Source: Microbacterium sp. SA39
GTDB lineage: Bacteria; Actinomycetota; Actinomycetes; Actinomycetales; Microbacteriaceae
NCBI RefSeq assembly: GCF_000967865.1
Contig: NZ_JXRU01000039.1
Coordinates: 310,001 to 374,000, forward strand
Direction of reading: 5' to 3'
DNA length: 64,000 nt
Positions 16,058 through 25,998 of this stretch are shown one piece after another. A model generated the notes under the pieces. That model searched no databases, was not told the origin of the DNA, and saw nothing but the letters and a program-made list of their open reading frames with translations. Every line of letters begins with the position of its first letter. The first letter of the stretch is position 1. The position numbers were made by a program, and so were the translations under genes.

Positions 16058-17163
16058 CTTCGCTCTCCTTCGTCGGCTCTCGCTTCTTCGAGGGCAGCGG
16101 AGCGGGGAGCCATCCGTGCGCTGACGGTGAAGATCTCCGCCTGCTGCACGAAGTCGAGCTCGCCGCCGGCATCCGTGATCCGGCGCGCGAGTCGAGCGAG
16201 ACCCCGCGGGTGGATCTCGCCGCCGGCGGGGACGCCGTCGTTCGAGATCTCGACTCCGCCGGGACTCGCCAAGATGGTGACCCAGGTGGGATCCGCATGG
16301 CGGAGGAGGTTGGTCGTCGCCTCCCGGAGCGTGTGGGCGAGGAGCGGGTGCGGCTCGACATCGCCGCCGAGATCGGAGCGGATGCTGACCCGCATGCCGG
16401 ATGCCTCGGCGAGCGCCCGGGTGTTCTCCAGCTCGGCGACCAGATCGATCTCGTACCGCGCGTACGTGAGTTCGCGGGTCTTGGCGATCGTGTCGTCGAC
16501 CAGTTGTCGGATCTCCGCGAGTTCGGCATTCGCCCGCACGGGATCATGGTTCAGGAGGCGTTGGGCGAGAGCGGCCTTGAGCTTGACGACGTGCAGCGAC
16601 TGGCCCTGGATGTCGTGAAGGTCGCCCGCGAAGCGCGCCCGCTCCTCGGCGACCGCGAGCGCCGACTCGATCTCCTTCGCGCGTTCCGCCTCCCGCACCA
16701 GTCTCCACGCGAGCTCTCCGACGAAGACGACGGCGGCGATGTACAGGGTTCCGAACGCGGGGACGATGATGAACTGGACCACCAGTGCGGAGGTGAGGGG
16801 GTTCGTCAGCAAGGACGCCGCGCCGAGAGCCGCCACGCCTGCCGCCAGAAGCATCACCGCCGAGACGCGATGCTTCCTGACCTTCATGACCAGGAGAGCG
16901 CCGACGAGCGCGACGGGCATGAAGCTGATCGGGCTGTTCGCCGAGAACGCGCCATAGAGATAGGCCGCGCCGGCGAAGACGAAGAGGAACACCGCGCGAG
17001 GGGTGTACCCGTCGAGACGCCACTCCTTGATGAGCGTCGTCGTGAAGAGAAGCGTGAGGGCGAGGAAGAGTGCCTCCCCCCAGGAGGTGCTCGTCAGGAC
17101 GACGCCGATCACCGACAGCGGCGCGATGGCCAGGATCACCGACCCCATCACGATGCGGCGCAT
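16054..17163 (-). CDS. DesK-like sensor histidine kinase (module 2)
   Basis: At least 369 residues. Multiple membrane helices, then DLHDIQGQSLHV with the phosphorylated His and LREATTNLLRHA in the ATPase domain. The start is unclear. The ATG at 17163 is the first canonical start, but comparison with the module 1 kinase predicts about 14 more residues. The best ribosome-binding site (GGAGAAGGGG) lies just ahead of the in-frame GTA-GTC-ATC at 17211-17203, where no ATG, GTG or TTG exists. Either a rare AUC start is used, or a GTG was lost. Otherwise complete. Confidence 0.85.
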   Translation of the reverse strand: MRRIVMGSVILAIAPLSVIGVVLTSTSWGEALFLALTLLFTTTLIKEWRLDGYTPRAVFLFVFAGAAYLYGAFSANSPISFMPVALVGALLVMKVRKHRVSAVMLLAAGVAALGAASLLTNPLTSALVVQFIIVPAFGTLYIAAVVFVGELAWRLVREAERAKEIESALAVAEERARFAGDLHDIQGQSLHVVKLKAALAQRLLNHDPVRANAELAEIRQLVDDTIAKTRELTYARYEIDLVAELENTRALAEASGMRVSIRSDLGGDVEPHPLLAHTLREATTNLLRHADPTWVTILASPGGVEISNDGVPAGGEIHPRGLARLARRITDAGGELDFVQQAEIFTVSARMAPRSAALEEARADEGERR

Positions 17164-17207
17164 GCGCGGAATCGCGGGCGCCTTCGTCGATCCGTCGCTG
17201 TCGATGA

Positions 17208-17450
17208 CTACCCCTTCTCCGTCGGATGCTGCTGTCTGATGGCCTTCCTCACCGGAACCTTCGCGATGAGCGCGCCGACGACGAGCGCCAGAGCCACATA
17301 CTGCAACACCGGACGGTCCAAGAAGAATCCCGTGATCCCCGCTGGAAGCGTGGTGAAGAGTCCGTAGTCCCACAGCAGCCCGAGGTACGCGAGGAACACC
17401 GCCGCAGAGAACGCGACCGTGGCGTTGAGGAAGAGATCGAATGCCTTCAT
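17208..17450 (-). CDS. Small membrane protein of two-component module 2
   Basis: 80 residues, two membrane helices, basic tail (RKAIRQQHP). It shares LPAGITGFF and LQYVALAL with the module 1 counterpart. The ATG at 17450 is 32 bases after the CACTAC of its promoter element, matching module 1 and the CPBP gene. Unknown function; conserved position before the kinase argues for a functional link. Confidence 0.75.
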   Translation of the reverse strand: MKAFDLFLNATVAFSAAVFLAYLGLLWDYGLFTTLPAGITGFFLDRPVLQYVALALVVGALIAKVPVRKAIRQQHPTEKG

Positions 17451-17482
17451 ACCTCGATCCTTCGCGCCGGCCGGCTCGCCTG

Positions 17483-17501
17483 GTAGTGACACCGTGTCAC
17501 C
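17483..17501 (-). promoter_or_regulatory. Shared GGTGAC-N7-CACTAC promoter element (copy 4)
   Basis: Minus strand: GGTGACACGGTGTCACTACC. It contains the perfect palindrome GTGACAC-G-GTGTCAC and is followed by 32 bases to the start of the small membrane protein. Confidence 0.6.
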
Positions 17502-17562
17502 GCTCCTCGAGACAGGAGCGCGTCGCCGTCCAGGCCTGACCGACCCCGTTCGAGTGCCGAGC

Positions 17563-17629
17563 GCAGGTCGACGATACAGATGCAGGTCGAAACAGGCCTA
17601 TCCGACCTGCAAGTGTGATCCGGACCTGC
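17563..17629. repeat. Four GCAGGTC heptamers in mirrored pairs
   Basis: GCAGGTC at 17563 and 17582 on the plus strand, and its complement GACCTGC at 17604 and 17623. Both pairs have a 19-base period and the inner two form an 8-base-pair hairpin (GCAGGTCG/CGACCTGC). The group lies between the end of the aminopropyltransferase-like gene and the module 2 promoter. It could be a terminator or an operator array. Confidence 0.6.
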
Positions 17630-17648
17630 AATCGGAGATCAGGTTTGA

Positions 17649-18344
17649 TCAGCGCCGCACGCCGACGTACACCGTGTTCGACGACACTCCTCCGGTGAGG
17701 CGGTTGTCGAAGTCGACGACGTGCGCGCGGGCGTCGTCGAAGACCGCGGCGAGCGTCGTCATGAAGTCGTCGTCGGGCGGATCGTCCGACCACAGCGCGA
17801 ACACGCCCTGGTCGGCGAGATGCCGTGCGAGGGCGGTGAGGCCGGCCTCGGTGTAGAGGTCGGCGTGCGTCGGATCGAGCGTGTGGCGCGGCGAGTGGTC
17901 GACGTCGAGCAGGATCGCATCGTGCCGACGGGCGGGCGCTGTGCGCATGACGGCGAAGAAGTCGTCGTGGGTGAGCGTCGTCCGGTCGTCGCGCACGAGC
18001 GTCGCCGACACCGGCAGCAGCTCGCGCTCGTGCCACCCGATCACGGCGGGAAGCGCGTCGATGACCTCGAGGCGTGCCACGCGCTCATCGCCGAGCGCCG
18101 TCACCGCGGTGTACCCGAGTCCGAGTCCGCCGACGAGCACCCTGAGCTGATCCCCGGTCGACGCGGCGAGGCCGAGGGTCGCGAGCTCTTCCTCGGCCAC
18201 TGTGAACAGGCTCGACATCAGGTACTCGTCCTGGAGCTTCACCTCGTAGATCATCTCGCCGGTCGAGGGGTCTTCGCGGCGGCGGAGCATGAGCTCGCCC
18301 ATCCGCGTCTCCTGCCAGTCGAGCTCTTCGAAACGTGCGATCAT
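17649..18344 (-). CDS. Spermidine synthase-like protein
   Basis: 231 residues. The fold signature of polyamine aminopropyltransferases/class I methyltransferases is visible: LRVLVGGLGLGYTA (cofactor loop), LEVIDALPAVIGWH, then DAILLDVDHSP and GVFALWSDDPP. The enzyme-defining residues for putrescine binding are not obvious, so it may be a SpeE-like methyltransferase of other specificity. The ATG at 18344 begins MIARFEELDW. It is followed upstream by moaA on the same strand, 33 bases apart, so they may be co-transcribed. Confidence 0.7.
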   Translation of the reverse strand: MIARFEELDWQETRMGELMLRRREDPSTGEMIYEVKLQDEYLMSSLFTVAEEELATLGLAASTGDQLRVLVGGLGLGYTAVTALGDERVARLEVIDALPAVIGWHERELLPVSATLVRDDRTTLTHDDFFAVMRTAPARRHDAILLDVDHSPRHTLDPTHADLYTEAGLTALARHLADQGVFALWSDDPPDDDFMTTLAAVFDDARAHVVDFDNRLTGGVSSNTVYVGVRR

Positions 18345-18377
18345 TCGGCGCCTCTCTCGGCGGGTCGCACCGGGGCG

Positions 18378-19475
18378 TCAGCCGCCGATGTAGCTCATCT
18401 CGATGCGCGGCCGCGCCGCGCGGAGCTCGGGGGTGAGGCTGGAGCGGATCTCGGAGTACCGGTCGTCGCGCGCGCCCCAGATCGACGACATGGCCGCTGC
18501 GAGCTCGTCGTCGCCGGCTCCGCTGCGCAGGATGCTGCGCAGGTCGTGGCCCTCGGTCGCGAAGAGGCAGGTGAAGAGTCGGCCCTCGGTCGAGATGCGG
18601 GCGCGGTTGCAGGTGCCGCAGAAGGTGTTGGTGACCGAGGAGATCACGCCGATCTCACCGGTGCCATCGGCATATCGCCAGCGCTGGGCCGTCTCGCCGG
18701 TGGCAGCGGCACCGACCGGCTCGAGCGGGAACAGTGCGCCGATCCGCTTGACGATCTCGGCAGACGACACGACCTCGTCGAGCGACCAGCCGTTCGACGT
18801 GCCGACGTCCATGTACTCGATGAATCGCAGCGTGTAGGGCGTGCCCTTGAACCGGGTGGCCATGGCCTCGATCTCGCCGTCGTTCAGACCGCGCTTGACG
18901 ACCATGTTCAGCTTGATCGGACCGATTCCCACGGCGTGCGCGGCATCGATCCCGTCGAGCACGCGCGACACGGGGAAGCGCACGTCGTTCATGCGCTGGA
19001 ACAGCTCGTCGTCGAGGGAGTCGACCGAGACGGTGAGGCGATCGAGTCCGGCATCCTTCAGTGCCTGCGCCTTCACGGCCAGCGCCGAGCCGTTCGTCGT
19101 CAACGCGAGCTCGAGGCGCTTGCCGTCGGGGGTCCGCAGCGCGGCGAGCCGCGCGATGAGCTCTTCGATGCCGCGGCGAAGCAGGGGCTCTCCGCCGGTG
19201 AGTCGCAGCTTGCGCACGCCGTGCGCGGCGGCGACCCGGGCGATCCGCTCGATCTCCTCGAAGCTGAGGAGTTCGTCCTTCTCGAGGAAGGCGTAGTCCT
19301 TGCCGAAGACGGCGCGAGGCATGCAGTACACGCAGCGGAAGTTGCAGCGATCGGTGACCGAGATGCGAAGATCTCGGAGCGGCCGGTCCAGGGTGTCGAG
19401 CAGTCCGCCGCTCGACGGCAGCCGGAAGGCGCCGGTCGGCGAGGGGCCGTCGGCGGGAGCTGGTGTGATCGACAT
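18378..19475 (-). CDS. moaA: GTP 3',8-cyclase MoaA
   Basis: 365 residues. The radical-SAM cluster ligands are Cys44, Cys48 and Cys51 (CNFRCVYC). The LTGGEPLLR block follows, and the second cluster is bound by the C-terminal [10 protein letters not shown] and a later Cys in LFTCLF. The protein ends in GG, as MoaA requires. It makes the first intermediate of molybdenum cofactor from GTP. The ATG at 19475 with AAAGGGG upstream is preferred over one 12 codons earlier. Its position beside the molybdoenzyme xanthine dehydrogenase cluster makes sense as cofactor supply. Confidence 0.93.
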   Translation of the reverse strand: MSITPAPADGPSPTGAFRLPSSGGLLDTLDRPLRDLRISVTDRCNFRCVYCMPRAVFGKDYAFLEKDELLSFEEIERIARVAAAHGVRKLRLTGGEPLLRRGIEELIARLAALRTPDGKRLELALTTNGSALAVKAQALKDAGLDRLTVSVDSLDDELFQRMNDVRFPVSRVLDGIDAAHAVGIGPIKLNMVVKRGLNDGEIEAMATRFKGTPYTLRFIEYMDVGTSNGWSLDEVVSSAEIVKRIGALFPLEPVGAAATGETAQRWRYADGTGEIGVISSVTNTFCGTCNRARISTEGRLFTCLFATEGHDLRSILRSGAGDDELAAAMSSIWGARDDRYSEIRSSLTPELRAARPRIEMSYIGG

Positions 19476-19740
19476 CCCCCACCCCTTTCTCGCGTGAGGC
19501 AAACGTAACACCCGCGGATGTGCGGGGAGCCTGCTCCAGCCATTCTCGCATCGTGGAAGTGTAATTCCGAAAAGGGTGGACGAACCAGGATATCGCTGTT
19601 AGTGTCAGAGGGCCCCGGAGCCCCACGAGGATCCGAGCCAGGGGCGTACGACACAGCACGCGGATCGATGAGGATCCCGCACGGGTAGCCCGTGGAAAGC
19701 CTCGTCAGGTCCGCGCAGAAAGCAAGGAAGCTCTCCCACC
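19476..19740. other. Divergent control region and structured leader of guaD
   Basis: The 265 bases between moaA and the guanine deaminase gene. It holds an IclR-like half site (19544-19558) and then a GC-rich leader with several predicted hairpins, for example ACGGG-TAG-CCCGT near 19690 and GCCCC/GGGGC around 19620-19645. GGAAGCTCTCCC lies just before the start. The leader is longer than needed for a ribosome-binding site. I could not match it to any riboswitch class I know. Confidence 0.4.
19544..19558 (-). promoter_or_regulatory. Probable IclR operator before guaD/moaA
   Basis: Minus strand TTCCACGATGCGAGA. It matches the site at 28602-28615 (TTCCACGATGCGGA) except for the last bases. The weakest member of the set. 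Confidence 0.4.
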
Positions 19741-20271
19741 ATGGACACCATCGGTATCACTACGTCTGCTGACACGACGCACGCCGACGCCCAGCCCACG
19801 CCGGCTGAGTACCTCGCACGTGCAGTGGACCTCGCGACCGAGAACGTGCGGAACGAAGGCGGCCCGTTCGGGGCCATCGTCGTCTCGGCCGACGGACGCG
19901 TCTTCGAAGGCGTCAACCGCGTCACCGCGAACCTCGACCCCTCGGCGCACGCCGAGGTCACCGCCATCCGCGCCGCCTGCCAGGGTCTCGGCGCCTTCGA
20001 CCTCACCGGCGCCGTGCTCTACAGCAGCTGCGAGCCGTGCCCGATGTGCCTCGCCACGTCGCTCTGGGCCCGCGTCGAGCGGGTGTACTTCGCCGCCGAC
20101 CGTGACGACGCTGCGGATGCCGGCTTCGACGACGCCCTCTTCTACCGCTACTTCGAGGGCGGCCCCGAGGACCGTTTCCTCATGCCGGTCGCTCAGGAGA
20201 CCCTCGCCCCCGCCCACCGCGTCGCCCCCTTCACCGAGTGGAACCAGACCTCCACTCGCACCGACTACTGA
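19741..20271 (+). CDS. guaD: Guanine deaminase (cytidine deaminase-like family)
   Basis: 176 residues. Zinc site His70 and catalytic Glu72 in SAHAEVTA, and zinc ligands Cys100 and Cys103 in CEPCPMC. Length and motifs fit the Bacillus-type guanine deaminase, which turns guanine into xanthine, rather than tRNA adenosine deaminase. The C-terminal DDALFYRYFEGGPEDR is a family feature. A purine permease follows 12 bases downstream, so uptake and the first step of degradation are encoded together. Xanthine then feeds the xdh operon. Confidence 0.85.
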   Translation: MDTIGITTSADTTHADAQPTPAEYLARAVDLATENVRNEGGPFGAIVVSADGRVFEGVNRVTANLDPSAHAEVTAIRAACQGLGAFDLTGAVLYSSCEPCPMCLATSLWARVERVYFAADRDDAADAGFDDALFYRYFEGGPEDRFLMPVAQETLAPAHRVAPFTEWNQTSTRTDY

Positions 20272-20283
20272 CCGGAGCCGACG

Positions 20284-21798
20284 ATGACCTCCTACCCCTC
20301 CACGCAGGGCGCCTCCGAAGACGAGAGCACGGGCCGCGTCCCGCTGCCGCCGCTGCCGACCGGTGCGACGACGACCGTCGACGCCGAGCCCAAGAACGCC
20401 CTCGACCGCTTCTTCGAGATCACGCAGCGCGGCTCGACCGTGCCGCGCGAGATCCGCGGCGGCATCGTCACCTTCGTGACGATGGCCTACATCGTGATCC
20501 TGAACCCGCTGATCCTCGGCGGCACCGAGGATGTCGCGGGCCAGGCCCTCCAGCAGGCGCAGATCGGCGCGGCCACCGGTCTCACCGCGGGCGTCATGAC
20601 GATCCTGTTCGGCCTGATCGCCCGGCTCCCGTTCGCGCTCGCGGCCGGTCTCGGCATCAACTCGTTCCTCGCGGTGTCGGTCGTCGGTCAGGTGACCTGG
20701 CCCGAGGCCATGGGTCTCGTGGTGATCAACGGGCTGCTGATCGTGCTCTTCGGAGCCACCGGCATCCGGACCGCCATCTTCAACGCCGTGCCGCAGCCGC
20801 TCAAGGCCGCGATCACCGTCGGCATCGGGCTCTTCATCGCGTTCATCGGCTTCGTCGACTCGGGCTTCGTGAACCGCACGCCCGGCGGCCCGCCGGTGCA
20901 GCTGGGCGACGGAGGCTCGATCACCTCCGTTCCGACTCTGATCTTCCTCTTCGGCCTCGTGCTCATCGGCGTGCTGGTGGCGCGCAAGGTGCCCGGCGGC
21001 ATCCTGATCGGCATCGTCGTCGCGACGATCGTCGCGATCATCGCGCAGGCGTTCCTCAAGCTCGGGCCGAGCTTCGAGGACCCGAACGGCTGGCACATGA
21101 CCATCCCCGAGCTCCCCACCTCGCTGGTCACGATCCCCGACTTCGGCCTGATCGGGCAGTTCGATCTGCTCGGATCGTTCGGACGGATCGGGATGCTGGC
21201 CGCCACGATGCTCGTGTTCACCCTCGTGTTCTCGAACTTCTTCGACGCCATGGGCACCATGACCGGTCTCGCGAAGAACGCCGGTCTCGCCTACAAGGAC
21301 GGCACCTTCCCGCGTCTGCGCTCGGCGTTCGTCGTCGAGGGCCTCGGAGCCGTCGCCGGTGGTGCGACGTCGACCTCGTCGAACACGGTGTTCGTCGACA
21401 GTGCCTCGGGCATCGGCGAGGGCGCCCGCACCGGGCTGTCGTCGGTCGTCGTCGGCGTGCTCTTCCTGCTGTCGATGTTCCTCACGCCCCTCACCGGGGT
21501 CGTGCCGATCGAGGTCGGATCATCGGCTCTGGTCGTGGTGGGCGCGATGATGATGTCGCAGATCAAGGAGATCAAGTTCACCAACTTCGCCGTCGCGCTC
21601 CCGGCGTTCCTCACGATCGTCACGATGCCCCTGACGTACTCGATCGCCAACGGCATCGGGGTCGGCTTCATCTCGTGGGCCCTGATCAACGCCTTCTCGG
21701 GGCGTGCCCGCAAGGTGCACTGGCTGATGTGGGTCGTCGCGGCCGGCTTCATGCTCTACTTCGTGCGCGGCCCGATCGAGACGATGCTCGTCGGGTAG
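20284..21798 (+). CDS. NCS2 family purine permease (AzgA-like)
   Basis: 504 residues with 12-14 predicted membrane helices. It has the signatures of the AzgA-like branch of NCS2 carriers: GGIVTFVTMAYIVILNP early, GLGINSF in helix 3, and SNFFDAMGTMTGLAKNAG in the substrate region. Members carry adenine, guanine and hypoxanthine with protons. Ribosome-binding site GGAGC just before ATG. Co-transcribed with guaD. Guanine or hypoxanthine is the likely substrate from context. Confidence 0.88.
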   Translation: MTSYPSTQGASEDESTGRVPLPPLPTGATTTVDAEPKNALDRFFEITQRGSTVPREIRGGIVTFVTMAYIVILNPLILGGTEDVAGQALQQAQIGAATGLTAGVMTILFGLIARLPFALAAGLGINSFLAVSVVGQVTWPEAMGLVVINGLLIVLFGATGIRTAIFNAVPQPLKAAITVGIGLFIAFIGFVDSGFVNRTPGGPPVQLGDGGSITSVPTLIFLFGLVLIGVLVARKVPGGILIGIVVATIVAIIAQAFLKLGPSFEDPNGWHMTIPELPTSLVTIPDFGLIGQFDLLGSFGRIGMLAATMLVFTLVFSNFFDAMGTMTGLAKNAGLAYKDGTFPRLRSAFVVEGLGAVAGGATSTSSNTVFVDSASGIGEGARTGLSSVVVGVLFLLSMFLTPLTGVVPIEVGSSALVVVGAMMMSQIKEIKFTNFAVALPAFLTIVTMPLTYSIANGIGVGFISWALINAFSGRARKVHWLMWVVAAGFMLYFVRGPIETMLVG

Positions 21799-21867
21799 CC
21801 TTCGTCCGCTCGGCCGATTCGCGCCCCGGTGCCCTCCTGGATGGAGGATGCCGGGGCGCGTCGGTGT

Positions 21868-21928
21868 TTTCGAATCGCGCAAATGGTCGATCCCGAGGCG
21901 CGGCATGACCCATTTGCGCGATTCGAAA
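21868..21928. terminator. Perfect 19-base inverted repeat between convergent genes
   Basis: TTTCGAATCGCGCAAATGG at 21868-21886 and its exact complement at 21910-21928, with a 23-base loop. It lies between the permease and the convergent SDR gene and has T and A runs at its ends. A bidirectional terminator is the simplest reading. Confidence 0.65.
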
Positions 21929-21951
21929 GTGCCAGAGGGGCGACGGTCGGA

Positions 21952-22727
21952 TCAGCCGCGGCCGATGAACGGCATGCCCGCGGCGGTGACGGTGAGCTGC
22001 GGCACGCTGACGTCGAGGGGCAGCCGAGCGAGGTGCACGACCAGGTCGGCGACGTGCTGCACGTCCATGGTCGGCTCGAGAAGGCGCGAGCCGTCGGCCT
22101 GCAGGGCCCGTCTCCGACCAGCGCGCCGATCAACTCGGTGCGGGCGTTGCCGATGTCGAGCTGCGTCGCGGTGATCCGATGCGCGCGGCCGTCGAGCTCG
22201 ATCGACTTCGTGAGCCCGGCGATCGCGTGCTTCGTGGTCGTATAGGCGACCGAGAGCGGTCGCGGGGTCTGCGCCGAGATCGAGCCGTTGTCGATGATGC
22301 GCCCACCGATCGGTGACTGCGACCGCATCTGCCGGAACGCGGCACCGGCGCACAGAACAGCGCCCGTGAGGTTCACGGCGAGGGTCGCATCCCAGTCGGC
22401 GGGGTCGAGGTCGCCGACGTCGGCCGTCGGGCCGAAGACCCCGGCGTTGTTGACGAAGACATCGAGCCGTCCGAATCGCGCGACGTGGCGGGCGACGAGG
22501 TCGTTCACCTGCGCGGCATCCGTGACGTCGGTCTCGACGATATGGGCGTCCGGATGCTGCGCCGCAGGCTCGTCCCCGAACGCGGCCGTCTCGTGCAGAG
22601 GTGCACTCCGGCGCCCGGCGAGGGTGACCCCGAAGCCGTCGACGAGCAGGGCACGGGCCACCGCGCGGCCGATGCCGCTGCCGGCGCCCGTGACGATGGC
22701 GCTGGCGCGAGCAGGTGTGGCGCTCAC
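21952..22727 (-). pseudogene. SDR family protein with a frameshift
   Basis: The GTG start overlaps the xdhC stop. Residues include TGAGSGIG, NNAG and the catalytic YTTTK, then ARTELIGALVGDG. At about 22104-22109 (GGGCCC) the frame changes: the rest of the protein, LQADGSRLLEPTMDVQHVADLVVHL to the stop, is in another frame. Adding one G restores a 258-residue SDR. Either the gene is inactivated, or a G was missed in sequencing. In the xdh context it may act on a purine-derived or side product. Confidence 0.65.
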
Positions 22728-23587
22728 TCGGCTTCGTCTTCCGACGCAGCATGCTCTTCGGGCTCGACCGGCGCCGCCTCGTCGATCAGCTGCAGGATGC
22801 GCGCGGCGACGCTGACCGCGATGACCGCCGGCTGCTTGCCCGTGACCTCGGGGATGCCGATCGGTGTCGTCACGCGATCGAGCGCGGCATCCGTCTGGCC
22901 GAGCTCTCTCAGCTTCTTCTGAAACCGCACCCATTTGGACGACGAGCCGATTAGCCCGATCGACCCGATGCCCTCGGTCCGCAGCGACTGGTCGACGACC
23001 GCGAGGTCCTCGACGTGATCGTGCGTCATCACGAGGACGTGCGCGCCGGGCGGGAGGCCGGTGAGCGCCGACTCCGGCACCCGCGCGTGCGTGATGTGCA
23101 CGCGGGCGACGGCATCCGCGAAGGCACCGCTCTGCCCGGGCACGCCGAGGCGCTCCGGCGAGATCATCTCGGAGCGGGAGTCGATCAGGTGCAGCTCGAC
23201 CTCGTGCCGGGCGAGGATGCGGGCGAGCTCGAGCCCGACGTGCCCGACCCCGAACACGGCGACGGCCGGCACGACCCGCATCGGCTCCAGCATCATCGTG
23301 ACCTCTCCTCCGCAGCACTGCACACCGTACTCGGTCGTCGCCTTGTCGCTGAGGGTCAGGGTGAGCAGCTGCGGCTCGGCCGCTCCCGCGGCGAGCATCT
23401 CGCGGGCACGCTGGATGGCGGTGGCCTCGAGATTGCCGCCCCCGACCGTGCCGAAGACTTCCTCGGGGGCGACGACCATCTTCGCGCCGCCGTTGCGCGG
23501 CGCGTGACCCCGCACGATCGCCAGGGTCACGACGACAGCGGGGGTCCGCCGTTCGCGGAACTCCTGCAGAGCATCGAGCCAGTCCAT
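22724..23587 (-). CDS. xdhC: Xanthine dehydrogenase accessory protein XdhC
   Basis: 287 residues. The N-terminal XdhC domain (residues ~1-90, with GTVGGGNLE and CCGGEVTMMLEPM) and the C-terminal Rossmann domain (AVFGVGHVG, IGLIGSSSKWVRF) are both present. XdhC carries and protects molybdenum cofactor and inserts its sulfurated form into XdhB. The ATG at 23587 follows the xdhB stop by 17 bases, so it is the third gene of the xdhABC operon. Confidence 0.92.
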   Translation of the reverse strand: MDWLDALQEFRERRTPAVVVTLAIVRGHAPRNGGAKMVVAPEEVFGTVGGGNLEATAIQRAREMLAAGAAEPQLLTLTLSDKATTEYGVQCCGGEVTMMLEPMRVVPAVAVFGVGHVGLELARILARHEVELHLIDSRSEMISPERLGVPGQSGAFADAVARVHITHARVPESALTGLPPGAHVLVMTHDHVEDLAVVDQSLRTEGIGSIGLIGSSSKWVRFQKKLRELGQTDAALDRVTTPIGIPEVTGKQPAVIAVSVAARILQLIDEAAPVEPEEHAASEDEAE

Positions 23588-23604
23588 GAGATGTCGGGTA
23601 TGAG

Positions 23605-25994
<2,390 letters not shown>

Positions 25995-25998
<4 letters not shown>

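Noticed and set aside
19690..19740. Resemblance of the guaD leader to the SRP RNA core (GTCAGGTCCG)
   Set aside because: Only a ten-base match; the rest of the conserved hairpin is absent and a leader position is wrong for SRP RNA.
19580..19740. Guanidine (ykkC-type) or purine riboswitch before guaD
   Set aside because: The conserved cores of these classes could not be found; kept only as an unclassified structured leader.
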